Position numbers and translations under genes: made by a program
Shown: one piece after another, positions 41,043-48,360 of the stretch
Layout of the letters: every line of letters starts with the position of its first letter
Position numbering within the stretch: the stretch's first letter is position 1
Assembly (NCBI GenBank): GCA_016192105.1
Contig: JACPUV010000052.1
Span: 1 to 48,566, forward strand
Origin: Sphingobacteriales bacterium
GTDB lineage: Bacteria; Bacteroidota; Bacteroidia; Chitinophagales; Chitinophagaceae
Length of the DNA stretch: 48,566 bases
Direction of reading: 5' to 3'
Notes under the pieces: model-generated
The model's input: only the letters and a program-made list of their open reading frames with translations
Databases searched by the model: none
Told to the model about the DNA's origin: nothing

Positions 41043-42770
41043 TTATACCCGGGCCAAAAAAGTGACGAGGTTGGTTTCTGAATTAGACAGGCCGAGCTTT
41101 TTTCTCAGCCGGTACCGGGCGTGATCAATTGAAGGAAGCCGCTGGCCTGTAAGTACTGAAATATCCTTTGTAGACATATTCAACCGGAGAAAGGCGCATA
41201 GTTTTAGCTCATTTTTTGTCAGATCCGGGTAGGCTTTTAATAATTTCTCATAAAACCCTACGTGCACTTCCTGGAAACGCCGGGAAAATTCGTTATGCAT
41301 TTTATTGTCCGTGCTGTACTGCAGTTCCTGGCTGATCTTGCTGATCGCCTCCTTTGTCTCGCTTCCCTTTGCATTCAGCTCGAGCTGTATGAGTTTATTG
41401 GACAGGTCAGAAATCATTTCACTTTTCCTGATCAATGAAATCAGGTTGATCGTCAGTTCCCTGTCCTTAATACTTAATTCTGCCTCTATTTTCTCCTTCT
41501 CCAAAAGAACAAATTTTGATTTAAGCCGGTGCTTCGAAAATATCAGCGCCAGGATAACAAGCCCGGAAAGCAGGCACAATATCACAATAAAAATGATGGT
41601 GTTGTTTACCTGTTGCGCCAGTTGCTTCTTAAACTCCTTTTTCTCATAAACATATTGAAGCTCCAGTTTTGATAATAATTTTTGCTTCTGTGAGGCAAAC
41701 AGGCTGTCCCCGGCAAGCTTTTCCAGCATCACATATTTATACGCGTTTATCGTATCCTTCCTTTCGGTGTATATCCTGTTAAGGATATTTGCCGCCGATG
41801 CGATAATCGTGTAATAGCCGTTCTCCTTCCCCTCCTGCAACGCTTTTACAAAATACGTGATGCCCTCGTCTGTACGGCCGGCGCTGTAATAACAAAACCC
41901 AAAATTTACGTAGCATTCGGCCATGTGCAGCCGGTTATTCAACCCGGTAAATAAATCAAGCGATTGCTGGAAGTTACTCAACGCATCCCCGTACCTGCCC
42001 CTGTTCATCTGGCCAAACCCGATGTTCATAATATTAATTCCCTGTCCAAACTTGTCGCCAAGCCGGACGCTTATGGCCAACGCCTTTCTCAGGAACGACT
42101 CGGCCGTATCATATTTCTGCAGATCACCATACACAACCGCTATATTATTATACTGCCGTTTTATTTCGGGCAGTTTGTCCAGCTTTACGGAAATAGCGAG
42201 GGAGTTGTTGAAATACTCCAGCGCCTTTTTATACTCCTGCTGTTTATAGAAATCCTTGCCGATATCGCCAAGCGACCGGGCGATTCCCTCTTTGTCATCC
42301 AGCTTTTCTGATATCTGTAAACTTTTAAAAAAATGCTGAGAGCTGTTATCATAGTCCCCAAGCTGGGTATATATAGTTCCAATAAGACTTAAAGAATTGG
42401 CTACCTCTTTCTTAAAAGACAGGTCCTCCGATAATTCCTTTGCCTGCTGGGCAAAATCCATTGCCTTTTTATAATCACTGCTCCTGAAATAATAGTTGCC
42501 CAGCTTTAACATCGCATTTATCCTGCCCTTTGCATAATTCGATTGCTGTGCGATCTCCAAAGCCCTGTTGGCCAGTTTATCTGCATTCTCCAAATAAAGA
42601 TTCTCCGTTTTGTTCAGGTATTCCAGGATTGCATCTGCTTTTTCCCGCGGATCAGCAATTTTGTCCAGCACCGAATCCAGACCGCCTGTGTGTGCCGGAG
42701 ATTGTGCGGCCCCGGTCAGTGAGATAAGAATGAATATACCCGTAAGGTAAAGGCTTGGCCATGCTCTCAT
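41043..42770 (-). CDS. TPR-containing membrane regulator with C-terminal helix-turn-helix
   Basis: About 575 residues from the ATG at 42770, which gives a clean signal peptide (MRAWPSLYLTGIFILISL). Residues about 60-370 contain six or more tetratricopeptide repeats (LSLIGTIYTQLGDYDNSSQH, SLGDIGKDFYKQQEYKKALE and others). One transmembrane segment follows (TIIFIVILCLLSGLVILALI), then a coiled coil and a LuxR-type DNA-binding region (LTKNELKLCAFLRLNMSTKD, VLTGQRLPSIDHARYRLRKK). This layout, periplasmic TPR sensor and cytoplasmic HTH, is common in Bacteroidota. The start is set by a TATTTTTG element at 42827-42820, downstream of the earlier codon at 42857. Confidence 0.88.
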   Translation of the reverse strand: MRAWPSLYLTGIFILISLTGAAQSPAHTGGLDSVLDKIADPREKADAILEYLNKTENLYLENADKLANRALEIAQQSNYAKGRINAMLKLGNYYFRSSDYKKAMDFAQQAKELSEDLSFKKEVANSLSLIGTIYTQLGDYDNSSQHFFKSLQISEKLDDKEGIARSLGDIGKDFYKQQEYKKALEYFNNSLAISVKLDKLPEIKRQYNNIAVVYGDLQKYDTAESFLRKALAISVRLGDKFGQGINIMNIGFGQMNRGRYGDALSNFQQSLDLFTGLNNRLHMAECYVNFGFCYYSAGRTDEGITYFVKALQEGKENGYYTIIASAANILNRIYTERKDTINAYKYVMLEKLAGDSLFASQKQKLLSKLELQYVYEKKEFKKQLAQQVNNTIIFIVILCLLSGLVILALIFSKHRLKSKFVLLEKEKIEAELSIKDRELTINLISLIRKSEMISDLSNKLIQLELNAKGSETKEAISKISQELQYSTDNKMHNEFSRRFQEVHVGFYEKLLKAYPDLTKNELKLCAFLRLNMSTKDISVLTGQRLPSIDHARYRLRKKLGLSNSETNLVTFLARV

Positions 42771-42819
42771 GTTAAATAAGGAGGGGATAAAGACATAAAA
42801 TACCATAGGGTGACTTGGG

Positions 42820-42827
42820 CAAAAATA
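42820..42827 (-). promoter_or_regulatory. Candidate promoter -7 element of the TPR/HTH gene
   Basis: Minus strand TATTTTTG matches TAnnTTTG and lies 49 bp before the ATG at 42770. The spacer from 42828 to 43214 otherwise shows no gene I can support. Confidence 0.38.
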
Positions 42828-43214
42828 AATATTCTTTGATTCCCTGACTTTGTCCACTCACTTTCATTTATACGGAATAAGCCGCGGGATGACTAAAGGT
42901 AGTTTTATTTTTCCGGCAGGCTTCCTGGTGTGATCACCTCATTTTTAAGTCCCGGCAACAATACTGCCACAACCGTAAATGATCGTTTCCACAAATACAA
43001 CACCCCCCTGCTTTCCGGGGTTCCGGTAACTCCTCTTGTTTCCGCCTGTTGCTTATGACAGCTTTCCCTAATTACTATTCCCGTTATTGATCAGGGTCAA
43101 CCTGTTTATATAAACGCGGTCTCCTCCGGCTGCGCTCAAAGTACAGGATGCTGTCCGAAAAAGACCAGGTGCGTAGATTAGAAGCCCTGTTCTCCGCATA
43201 TTCATCGGGAAATA

Positions 43215-43436
43215 TTGCAAATGCGGAATTTCTTCAGCTGGTTTAAGGAAGACAAACTTCTTGATCCGTTCATCAAAGCTGTAGTAGCTCACTTGTGGCT
43301 TGTTACTATACATCCATTTGCTGATGGAAACAACCGCATTACCCGGGTTATTGCTGAAATGCAGCTTTCCCGTACCGACGAAACCAGGCAGCCGTTTTAC
43401 AGCATGAGTGCACAGATACGAATAAAAAAAGCATAG
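43215..43436 (+). pseudogene. Fic-domain protein remnant
   Basis: An open frame of 73 residues whose middle is clearly a Fic (AMP-transferase) active-site segment: AHLWLVTIHPFADGNNRITR, the HPFxDGNxR motif with Asn in place of the usual Gly, followed by LSRTDETRQPFYSMSAQIR. Full-size Fic proteins of this type have about 330-380 residues; here the sequence before FFSWFKEDKLLDPFIKAVVA is lost or in other frames, and the frame stops just after the SMSAQI motif. The remnant is therefore broken at both ends. It lies in the decayed spacer between the backbone and the AT-rich island. Confidence 0.6.
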
Positions 43437-43502
43437 TAAGATATCCAGGTAAGCACACAAAACGGCTGTGGGAAAAAAAATCCGCACTATTTTAACCTAG
43501 CG

Positions 43503-43790
43503 TCACCAGCTTCTATTGAATAAACTATTGGATGGTTTTAATGGAAAACTTAACAGCTCCAAATGTGCGAAATTCACAAAAACATCACCCCTATTGATAA
43601 GTCTTTGGGTTTCAGTTTGCCTTTCGGCCAACACCTTAAACCGGTTCATACCCTTTATCATTACCTGTTTGGGCTCTTTGAACCTGGGATCAAAAAAGCG
43701 GTATTTTATATACCAGTTTTCGGTAATCCTCGCTTTTGAGGTCTGCCAGTTCTGGGGATTTGCTGTTGGCAGCCTGTAAGAACAGCCATT
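43503..43790 (-). pseudogene. Possible frameshifted remnant, unidentified
   Basis: On the minus strand a coding-like stretch (PELADLKSEDYRKLVYKIP) runs from about 43790 into a run of six T (43691-43696 as A on the plus strand); if one T is dropped, the frame goes on as KEPKQVMIKGMNRFKVLAER and then INRGDVFVNFAHLELLSFPL to a TGA at 43505-43503. I do not recognise a family. It may be a decayed mobile-element gene. The rest of the spacer, 43791-44191, is AT-rich and shows nothing I can support. Confidence 0.25.
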
Positions 43791-44191
43791 GGAAAGCCGT
43801 TTTTCATTTTCTGAGCATTTTTGGTAGCTGTTTGAAAAATGCCCCTGAAAAGAGTAGAAGGGTACTGAAATGAAAAAAGATCAAACTAATTGATTTTCAA
43901 TTAATTCAACCTTTGTTCTTAAGGGTGGTGTGGGGCGAACAATTACCTCAACCTATAACGTGATCTGATAATTAATTTTGACTACCGGTTGAAACGCTTA
44001 TCTGGTAATGGTTTCAGCGGATTTTGTTTGCAGTATTTATTGCTGTTTACTGCTTTATAAAGAACTGCTGAAGAGTACTGTGCTCGGGAAGTACTCGGTA
44101 AGCAAAATTAAGAATTTTTTTAATTACAGGTAACTCTTATAAGAAGTCAAAATTTGAACAATTTAAAGGAATTGTGAAAACAAAATGCTTT

Positions 44192-45175
44192 TTATAATAC
44201 TGAAGTATTCCTTTGAACAAGAACAGCCTTAGCTGCTTTTACAGTAGGAAGGAATTGCTCCGGTTCAAACAGAATAGCCTTCCTTTCCAATATCTTATTA
44301 GTCTTTTCTCTTAACAAAGTGTCTCTTGCCTTTTCGATATCTTCATCTACAGAATTTTTACTCCCAATCTTGATTAATACAACCAAAAATTCAAGGCAAA
44401 AAAGAAAAGCGGTAAACAAAATATAAATTGCTAACATAAAACCATCTTCACCCAATAAATCAAACATGGCTCTAATTCTAAGAAGCAACCCATTACCATT
44501 GAAATCAGCTTCCGCCTTTGCCTTTGCTAACGCTTTTGAGCTATCCAAATCTGATTTAAGAGTTACCAGCTTGTAGTTTTCAGAATTATAATCTGCCTCT
44601 TGCTTTTCTGCAATATTCATCTTTAACAAGGCGATTTTGCCAACTAACTTTTGGCGACTTCCTCCCGTTCCATCGGCCTCATCTTTTACATCCTGTAAGG
44701 ATTTTTTCCAATCAACTGCTTTTTGATCAACAATTAACTCCTGTGCTTTAATTTGATTTTGATATTCGGTCTCTACTTTATGAACAGCACTATCTGTTTC
44801 TGCATTTTTATACTGTGCAATCTTATTATCTATATCATTTTTAAAAATTACTTCATCAAAACTTATTGAGCCCAAAGATGCAACGATAAACCCTAATACT
44901 ATTCTGAACCAAAAGATAGGGCGACTTCCATTGGACATAATAATCGCTCTTTCAATTAGAAATATTATAAAAGCCGCAATTACCCCAGTTAGCAACGCTA
45001 CCCAAATATTACTTTGTAGCACATGGCTTACAAGTAAGTAACTGTTAATAAACCAAAGAATAACCGGTATCATTAGACAGTTAGCATACAAAGCAATCTT
45101 TCTTTTGCTTGCTGGTTGAAACAAAGCCGTATAACGAGGATTCTCTCCAATCAGGATGCTATAATATTTAAGCAT
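44192..45175 (-). CDS. DUF4407-type membrane protein
   Basis: A 327-residue protein matching DUF4407. Three transmembrane segments lie at about 27-50, 58-78 and 88-107 (ALYANCLMIPVILWFINSYL, IWVALLTGVIAAFIIFLIE), then a long charged helical region of about 120 residues (about 118-235), a further hydrophobic segment near 250 (FMLAIYILFTAFLFCLEFLV) and a charged C-terminus. The function of the domain is unknown; the coiled-coil region suggests assembly or sensing at the inner membrane. It is the last gene of the four-gene minus operon, 14 nt after its neighbour. Confidence 0.82.
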   Translation of the reverse strand: MLKYYSILIGENPRYTALFQPASKRKIALYANCLMIPVILWFINSYLLVSHVLQSNIWVALLTGVIAAFIIFLIERAIIMSNGSRPIFWFRIVLGFIVASLGSISFDEVIFKNDIDNKIAQYKNAETDSAVHKVETEYQNQIKAQELIVDQKAVDWKKSLQDVKDEADGTGGSRQKLVGKIALLKMNIAEKQEADYNSENYKLVTLKSDLDSSKALAKAKAEADFNGNGLLLRIRAMFDLLGEDGFMLAIYILFTAFLFCLEFLVVLIKIGSKNSVDEDIEKARDTLLREKTNKILERKAILFEPEQFLPTVKAAKAVLVQRNTSVL

Positions 45176-45189
45176 ATGTGTTTAATTTT

Positions 45190-45768
45190 TTATATATTTT
45201 TAATTGAATTAATCAATTCTTCACTATCTATATAATCTGTAAGACCCTGGGTAAAACCCTGTTGATAACTATAGATAGCATTCATAACCCATCCTTCCTC
45301 TTCAATTGATAATTCTTTTTGCTTTTCCAACTTATCAATTGTAGCACATAATTTTTGTAAGGTGTTTTGTAACTTTTGTAACGTTAACGGAGATACAGCA
45401 CTTACATCTGTAATCAAGTTTTCTAACTGAAGCCGCTTTTCTTCCTTTTCCTGAATTTCATGGTCAAGAATAAGACGGAACTCAGCTCCAATTTTTCTTT
45501 TACCAATTGTGAGGTTATCAGAAGAATGGTACTCATGCCCGTCATGAACTCCAATAGAATGATAGTTACGATTTAAAAACTGAGTTATTTTACTTTGATG
45601 TTGAACTTGAACGGTTTTAATGGACGGCTCTTCCGACTCAATAAACAAATCCAAATCAGGAGTTTTGTTGTCAGTCGTAGAAACGATGTTGTCCTTAGTT
45701 TCAGGAATGGCTGTGTTATTTAACACATGTGATTTTTTTTTGCCAAATAATTTTGAAAAGATGTTCAT
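45190..45768 (-). CDS. Hypothetical protein, helical
   Basis: A 192-residue soluble protein with a basic N-terminus (MNIFSKLFGKKKSH), a polar disordered middle to about residue 75, and a helical C-terminal half (EIQEKEEKRLQLENLITDVS, LQKLQNTLQKLCATIDKLEK) that may form a coiled coil. No family is recognised. It begins 15 nt after the HNH gene stop and ends 14 nt before the DUF4407 gene start, so it belongs to this operon. Its coiled coil may interact with the DUF4407 protein; this is inference only. Confidence 0.7.
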   Translation of the reverse strand: MNIFSKLFGKKKSHVLNNTAIPETKDNIVSTTDNKTPDLDLFIESEEPSIKTVQVQHQSKITQFLNRNYHSIGVHDGHEYHSSDNLTIGKRKIGAEFRLILDHEIQEKEEKRLQLENLITDVSAVSPLTLQKLQNTLQKLCATIDKLEKQKELSIEEEGWVMNAIYSYQQGFTQGLTDYIDSEELINSIKNI

Positions 45769-45783
45769 TTTATTATGTATTTA

Positions 45784-46068
45784 TTAAATAGAAAAAATAG
45801 GAACCCGAAATTTTGAATGACCTGCATTATGACATTTTTCGCAGAGTGTTATTAAATATTTGCTCTCATACTTCCAGGGTAACTTAAACTGACCAATGGA
45901 TTTTAAAACATGATATTGCCGGTGATGTACCTGAAGAAAATATGTACTGCCACAAGACCTGCATTTCTTACCATCTCTTAGTAGTATTTGCTTTCTCTTT
46001 TTTTTCCATTGAGGAAGTGACAATAGTTGACCGTATTCCAACTCGCTATATTGATGATTATGCAGCAT
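45784..46068 (-). CDS. Small HNH endonuclease
   Basis: A 94-residue protein from the ATG at 46068, which overlaps the end of the DUF4258 gene by 11 nt; the open frame further upstream is in the DUF4258 gene's other frame and is not supported. The HNH signature is complete: CRSCGSTYFLQVHHRQYHVL, with the zinc-type CxxC and the HH pair, and LITLCEKCHNAGH with the second CxxC and the final His. Such small HNH proteins cut DNA, often as part of restriction, phage or defence modules. No methylase is nearby. It is the second gene of the minus-strand operon. Confidence 0.85.
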   Translation of the reverse strand: MLHNHQYSELEYGQLLSLPQWKKKRKQILLRDGKKCRSCGSTYFLQVHHRQYHVLKSIGQFKLPWKYESKYLITLCEKCHNAGHSKFRVPIFSI

Positions 46069-46432
46069 GGGTATAGTTTTTACACAATTTTTCTGATTTA
46101 ATCCTGATATTTTTGAATGGATTTGCACTTCTATAACAGGTAATGACTTGATTTGAGGTGCCAGAGACAATGACGACGGTATTTTTCAAATGCTTTTTTT
46201 GCTTGCTTAATGAATCAGGGATATTGTTTTCGCCGAGGATGAAATAAATCAAACCTTGCTTATAAACGTTTTCACCATATTGAAGTGCGGCCACAATTTT
46301 TTGCTGATTAAACCCACGCTGACAAGCCCTGAGATACGAGTGTTCTGTATGCTCAAACGTAAACTCTATCGGGCTAAGACTTTTGTCTGAAGCAACTTTA
46401 AATGCTATCTGAAGATGTTTGAATGTTTTCAT
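46058..46432 (-). CDS. DUF4258-like protein
   Basis: A 124-residue protein. The middle reads HSYLRACQRGFNQQKIVAAL followed by a beta-hairpin-like YKQGLIYFILGENN and, near the C-terminus, NTVVIVSGTSNQVITCYRS. This is the pattern of DUF4258: an initial HxxxR, a helix, and a final strand ending in ITxY. The fold is thought to be related to small RNase toxins of the BECR type, but no function is established for this group. It is the first gene of the operon and lies 28 bp downstream of the nearer 27-bp motif (46461-46487). Its 3' end overlaps the HNH gene. Confidence 0.72.
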   Translation of the reverse strand: MKTFKHLQIAFKVASDKSLSPIEFTFEHTEHSYLRACQRGFNQQKIVAALQYGENVYKQGLIYFILGENNIPDSLSKQKKHLKNTVVIVSGTSNQVITCYRSANPFKNIRIKSEKLCKNYTHAA

Positions 46433-46460
46433 ATACTTTTTATTTTGCCATTTAATTATT

Positions 46461-46487
46461 TATAGAAAACTGAAGTAGAGGTAACCA
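46461..46487 (-). promoter_or_regulatory. 27-bp motif copy A (probable sigma-factor promoter)
   Basis: On the minus strand: TGGTTACCT, seven variable bases, A, one base, TTTT, one base, TATA. It reads towards the DUF4258 gene and ends 28 bp before its ATG. It aligns without gaps with copies B and C; spacing between GGTTACC and TATA is 15 nt, in the range of ECF sigma promoters. Confidence 0.7.
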
Positions 46488-46537
46488 GGGATTTGTTTTT
46501 CATTCTTCTTCGGCCTGTCATCTCTTCTTCATCTATC

Positions 46538-46564
46538 TATAGAAAACTGACCCAGAGGTAACCA
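46538..46564 (-). promoter_or_regulatory. 27-bp motif copy B (probable sigma-factor promoter)
   Basis: The same motif and orientation as copy A, 77 bp upstream of it. A and B agree at 24 of 27 positions. Either two start points serve the operon, or the pair arose by local duplication. Confidence 0.68.
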
Positions 46565-46699
46565 AATCGATATTTGTTTGATTTTCAGTATATTGCGATT
46601 AGCAGAGAATTAGAGTCCCTGTAAGGCATTGAGCGATGATTTACTTTGCAGGACAACACCTTATTAAATGGTCTATTCTTTAGTATGTTTACTGAGTTT

Positions 46700-46726
46700 T
46701 GGTTACCTGAACGCAACTTTTTTATA
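46700..46726 (+). promoter_or_regulatory. 27-bp motif copy C, before the sigma factor gene
   Basis: The plus-strand copy: TGGTTACCT, GAACGCA, AC, TTTT, T, TATA. It agrees with A and B at 18 of 27 positions, including all of TGGTTACCT, TTTT and TATA. The TATA ends 1 nt before the sigma factor ATG at 46728, so if this is the -10 box, transcription would begin inside the annotated frame. Confidence 0.62.
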
Positions 46727-46727
46727 A

Positions 46728-47306
46728 ATGAGCAGAGTAAACCCTTGTTCTGAGTTTGATAATTTAAATGACATCCAGTTACTTGAGGTGATGTTGACGA
46801 ATGACAATGCGCATTCCTGCATTTATTTGCGACACAAAACGTATTGCATAAATTTTATGATGAGTAAGGGGGCTTCAGAAATTGATGCATTGGATATTTA
46901 TCAGGACGCTACCATAGTTTTATATGAAAAAATCAGGGATACTGAATTTAGACTTACAAGCTCGATACAGACTTATTTAAATTCTATATGTTATTATCAA
47001 TTGCTCGCAAGAAGCAAAAGCAGCTATACTAAAAAAATTGTACTTAAAGAAGAAGTTGATGAAAACGTCCAAGATTGGTTCGAAGAAGAAACTGAAATTG
47101 TCAATGCAAAGGTTGAAAGAATTATAAAGGAATTTGAAAATTTGAAAGCGAATGGAGACAAGTGTTATGAACGGCTTCGATTATTTTATTACGAGAAATT
47201 AACGATGGGAGAAATTGCATCAAAGCTGGGATTCTCCAATGCTGACAGTGCTAAAGCCCAAGTTGATAAGTGCAGAAGCGCATTAAAACGAATATTAGGT
47301 GTTTAA
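46728..47306 (+). CDS. ECF-type RNA polymerase sigma factor
   Basis: A 192-residue sigma-70 family factor of the extracytoplasmic-function size. Region 2 is at about 30-95 (YLRHKTYCINFMMSKGASEI, DIYQDATIVLYEKI), and region 4 at about 140-190 (CYERLRLFYYEKLTMGEIAS, KLGFSNADSAKAQVDKCRSA), the latter binding the -35 box. It would direct RNA polymerase to special promoters. A 27-bp motif occurs before this gene and twice before the divergent operon, so control of both by this factor is likely. The ATG at 46728 is taken as start; if the motif's TATA is the -10 box, the next in-frame ATG at 46791 must be considered. The next gene starts 2 nt after the stop. Confidence 0.9.
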   Translation: MSRVNPCSEFDNLNDIQLLEVMLTNDNAHSCIYLRHKTYCINFMMSKGASEIDALDIYQDATIVLYEKIRDTEFRLTSSIQTYLNSICYYQLLARSKSSYTKKIVLKEEVDENVQDWFEEETEIVNAKVERIIKEFENLKANGDKCYERLRLFYYEKLTMGEIASKLGFSNADSAKAQVDKCRSALKRILGV

Positions 47307-47308
47307 AA

Positions 47309-48313
47309 ATGAATTTTGAGCAACACGATATAGAAAACAGCAAAGCATATTTACTTATTCTTGTTGAGAACGAGTCTTTGAACATTGGAGTCGGTAAGAT
47401 AGATTCGTTTCTCAATTTTATTCGTGATAGAAATACTCCTGATTCATTAAGGGGGAATCTTTTACAAACAATCCAATCACTTTCCTTAAATGAGGTTCGA
47501 GCTTTATTGGAACAATTTACAGAAGAAGACGAATTTGAAAATTTAGTTTCAAAATCTTTCCAAATCGAAAAAAGAAGAGAGCTAAAAAAAAATCTCGTTC
47601 AATTTGATACAGAATATGAAAATGATTCCTTTGATGAAACCATTACAAAAGCATTTCAAATTGAAAAAAGGGAGCAGTTAAAGAAAAAACTAAAGGTATT
47701 AGACGTTGAATCCGTTTCTAAGAAAGGTAAGGTAGTTTCAATGGGAACTTATCTCAAGGCTATTAGCATAGCAGCTTCCATAATTCTTATATTAGTTGTG
47801 TGGCAACCGCAACATTCCTCGGATAAAAAATTATTTGCCGATTATTCAAATAGCATTGACAATAGTTCTATCAATGATTTTACGCAAACCGAACGAATAA
47901 ATGAACAAGGCGGGCTAAGAGGCGAGGAAGAACATTTCAGAAATTTCACTTTTGATGAAACATTACAATTACAGGAAGCCATAGCTTTAGTAAAGCAAAA
48001 AGAGTTTGAAAAAGCTAAAGGAGTATTTAACCGATTTCATATTGAAAAAGAGAAAAATCCCGGCCTGGTTCTATATCTTTCAATAGCCCAGCTAAATAGT
48101 GATGATATGGAGGAAGCCATTAAAAATTTGGAGTATCTCAACAGGCTACCTGCGTTTTCGTACACTGAGGAGACTAAATTTCATCTTGCATTTGCATATT
48201 TAAAAACCGGTGAACGGAAAAAAGCTAAGGAACTTTTAAATGAGCTAATAACCAGCAAAAGCAAATTCTCAGACAAAGCACAGCAAACTTTAAAAAAAAT
48301 CAGATGGTTTTGA
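47309..48313 (+). CDS. Single-pass membrane protein with TPRs, possible anti-sigma factor
   Basis: A 334-residue protein from the ATG at 47309, 2 nt after the sigma factor stop. The cytoplasmic N-terminal 148 residues hold an internal duplication: FQIEKRRELKKNL at about 84-96 and FQIEKREQLKKKL at about 116-128, each preceded by an acidic F(E/D)xxxxK segment. One transmembrane helix (about 149-166) leads to a C-terminal part with tetratricopeptide-type helices (LQEAIALVKQKEFEKAKGVF, YLSIAQLNSDDMEEAIKNLE, FHLAFAYLKTGERKKAKELL). The layout, cytoplasmic region, membrane helix and outer domain next to an ECF sigma gene, fits an anti-sigma factor or sensor; no canonical anti-sigma (ZAS) zinc motif is seen. 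Confidence 0.78.
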   Translation: MNFEQHDIENSKAYLLILVENESLNIGVGKIDSFLNFIRDRNTPDSLRGNLLQTIQSLSLNEVRALLEQFTEEDEFENLVSKSFQIEKRRELKKNLVQFDTEYENDSFDETITKAFQIEKREQLKKKLKVLDVESVSKKGKVVSMGTYLKAISIAASIILILVVWQPQHSSDKKLFADYSNSIDNSSINDFTQTERINEQGGLRGEEEHFRNFTFDETLQLQEAIALVKQKEFEKAKGVFNRFHIEKEKNPGLVLYLSIAQLNSDDMEEAIKNLEYLNRLPAFSYTEETKFHLAFAYLKTGERKKAKELLNELITSKSKFSDKAQQTLKKIRWF

Positions 48314-48360
48314 TTTATATCAAAGTGAACTAAGATAATCGACATTATTAAACTTCCATA

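Noticed and set aside
42771..42857. N-terminal extension of the TPR/HTH protein
   Set aside because: A signal peptide begins exactly at the ATG at 42770, and a TATTTTTG element lies within the extension.
43068..43487. A minus-strand frame of 139 codons
   Set aside because: It is antisense to the Fic remnant, whose HPFxDGN motif is unmistakable.
43800..44190. A tRNA gene or attachment site at the island edge
   Set aside because: No cloverleaf or duplicated core sequence could be found by eye.
46068..46170. N-terminal extension of the small HNH protein
   Set aside because: It runs in a second frame through the DUF4258 gene; the ATG at 46068 gives a normal short overlap and keeps the full HNH domain.
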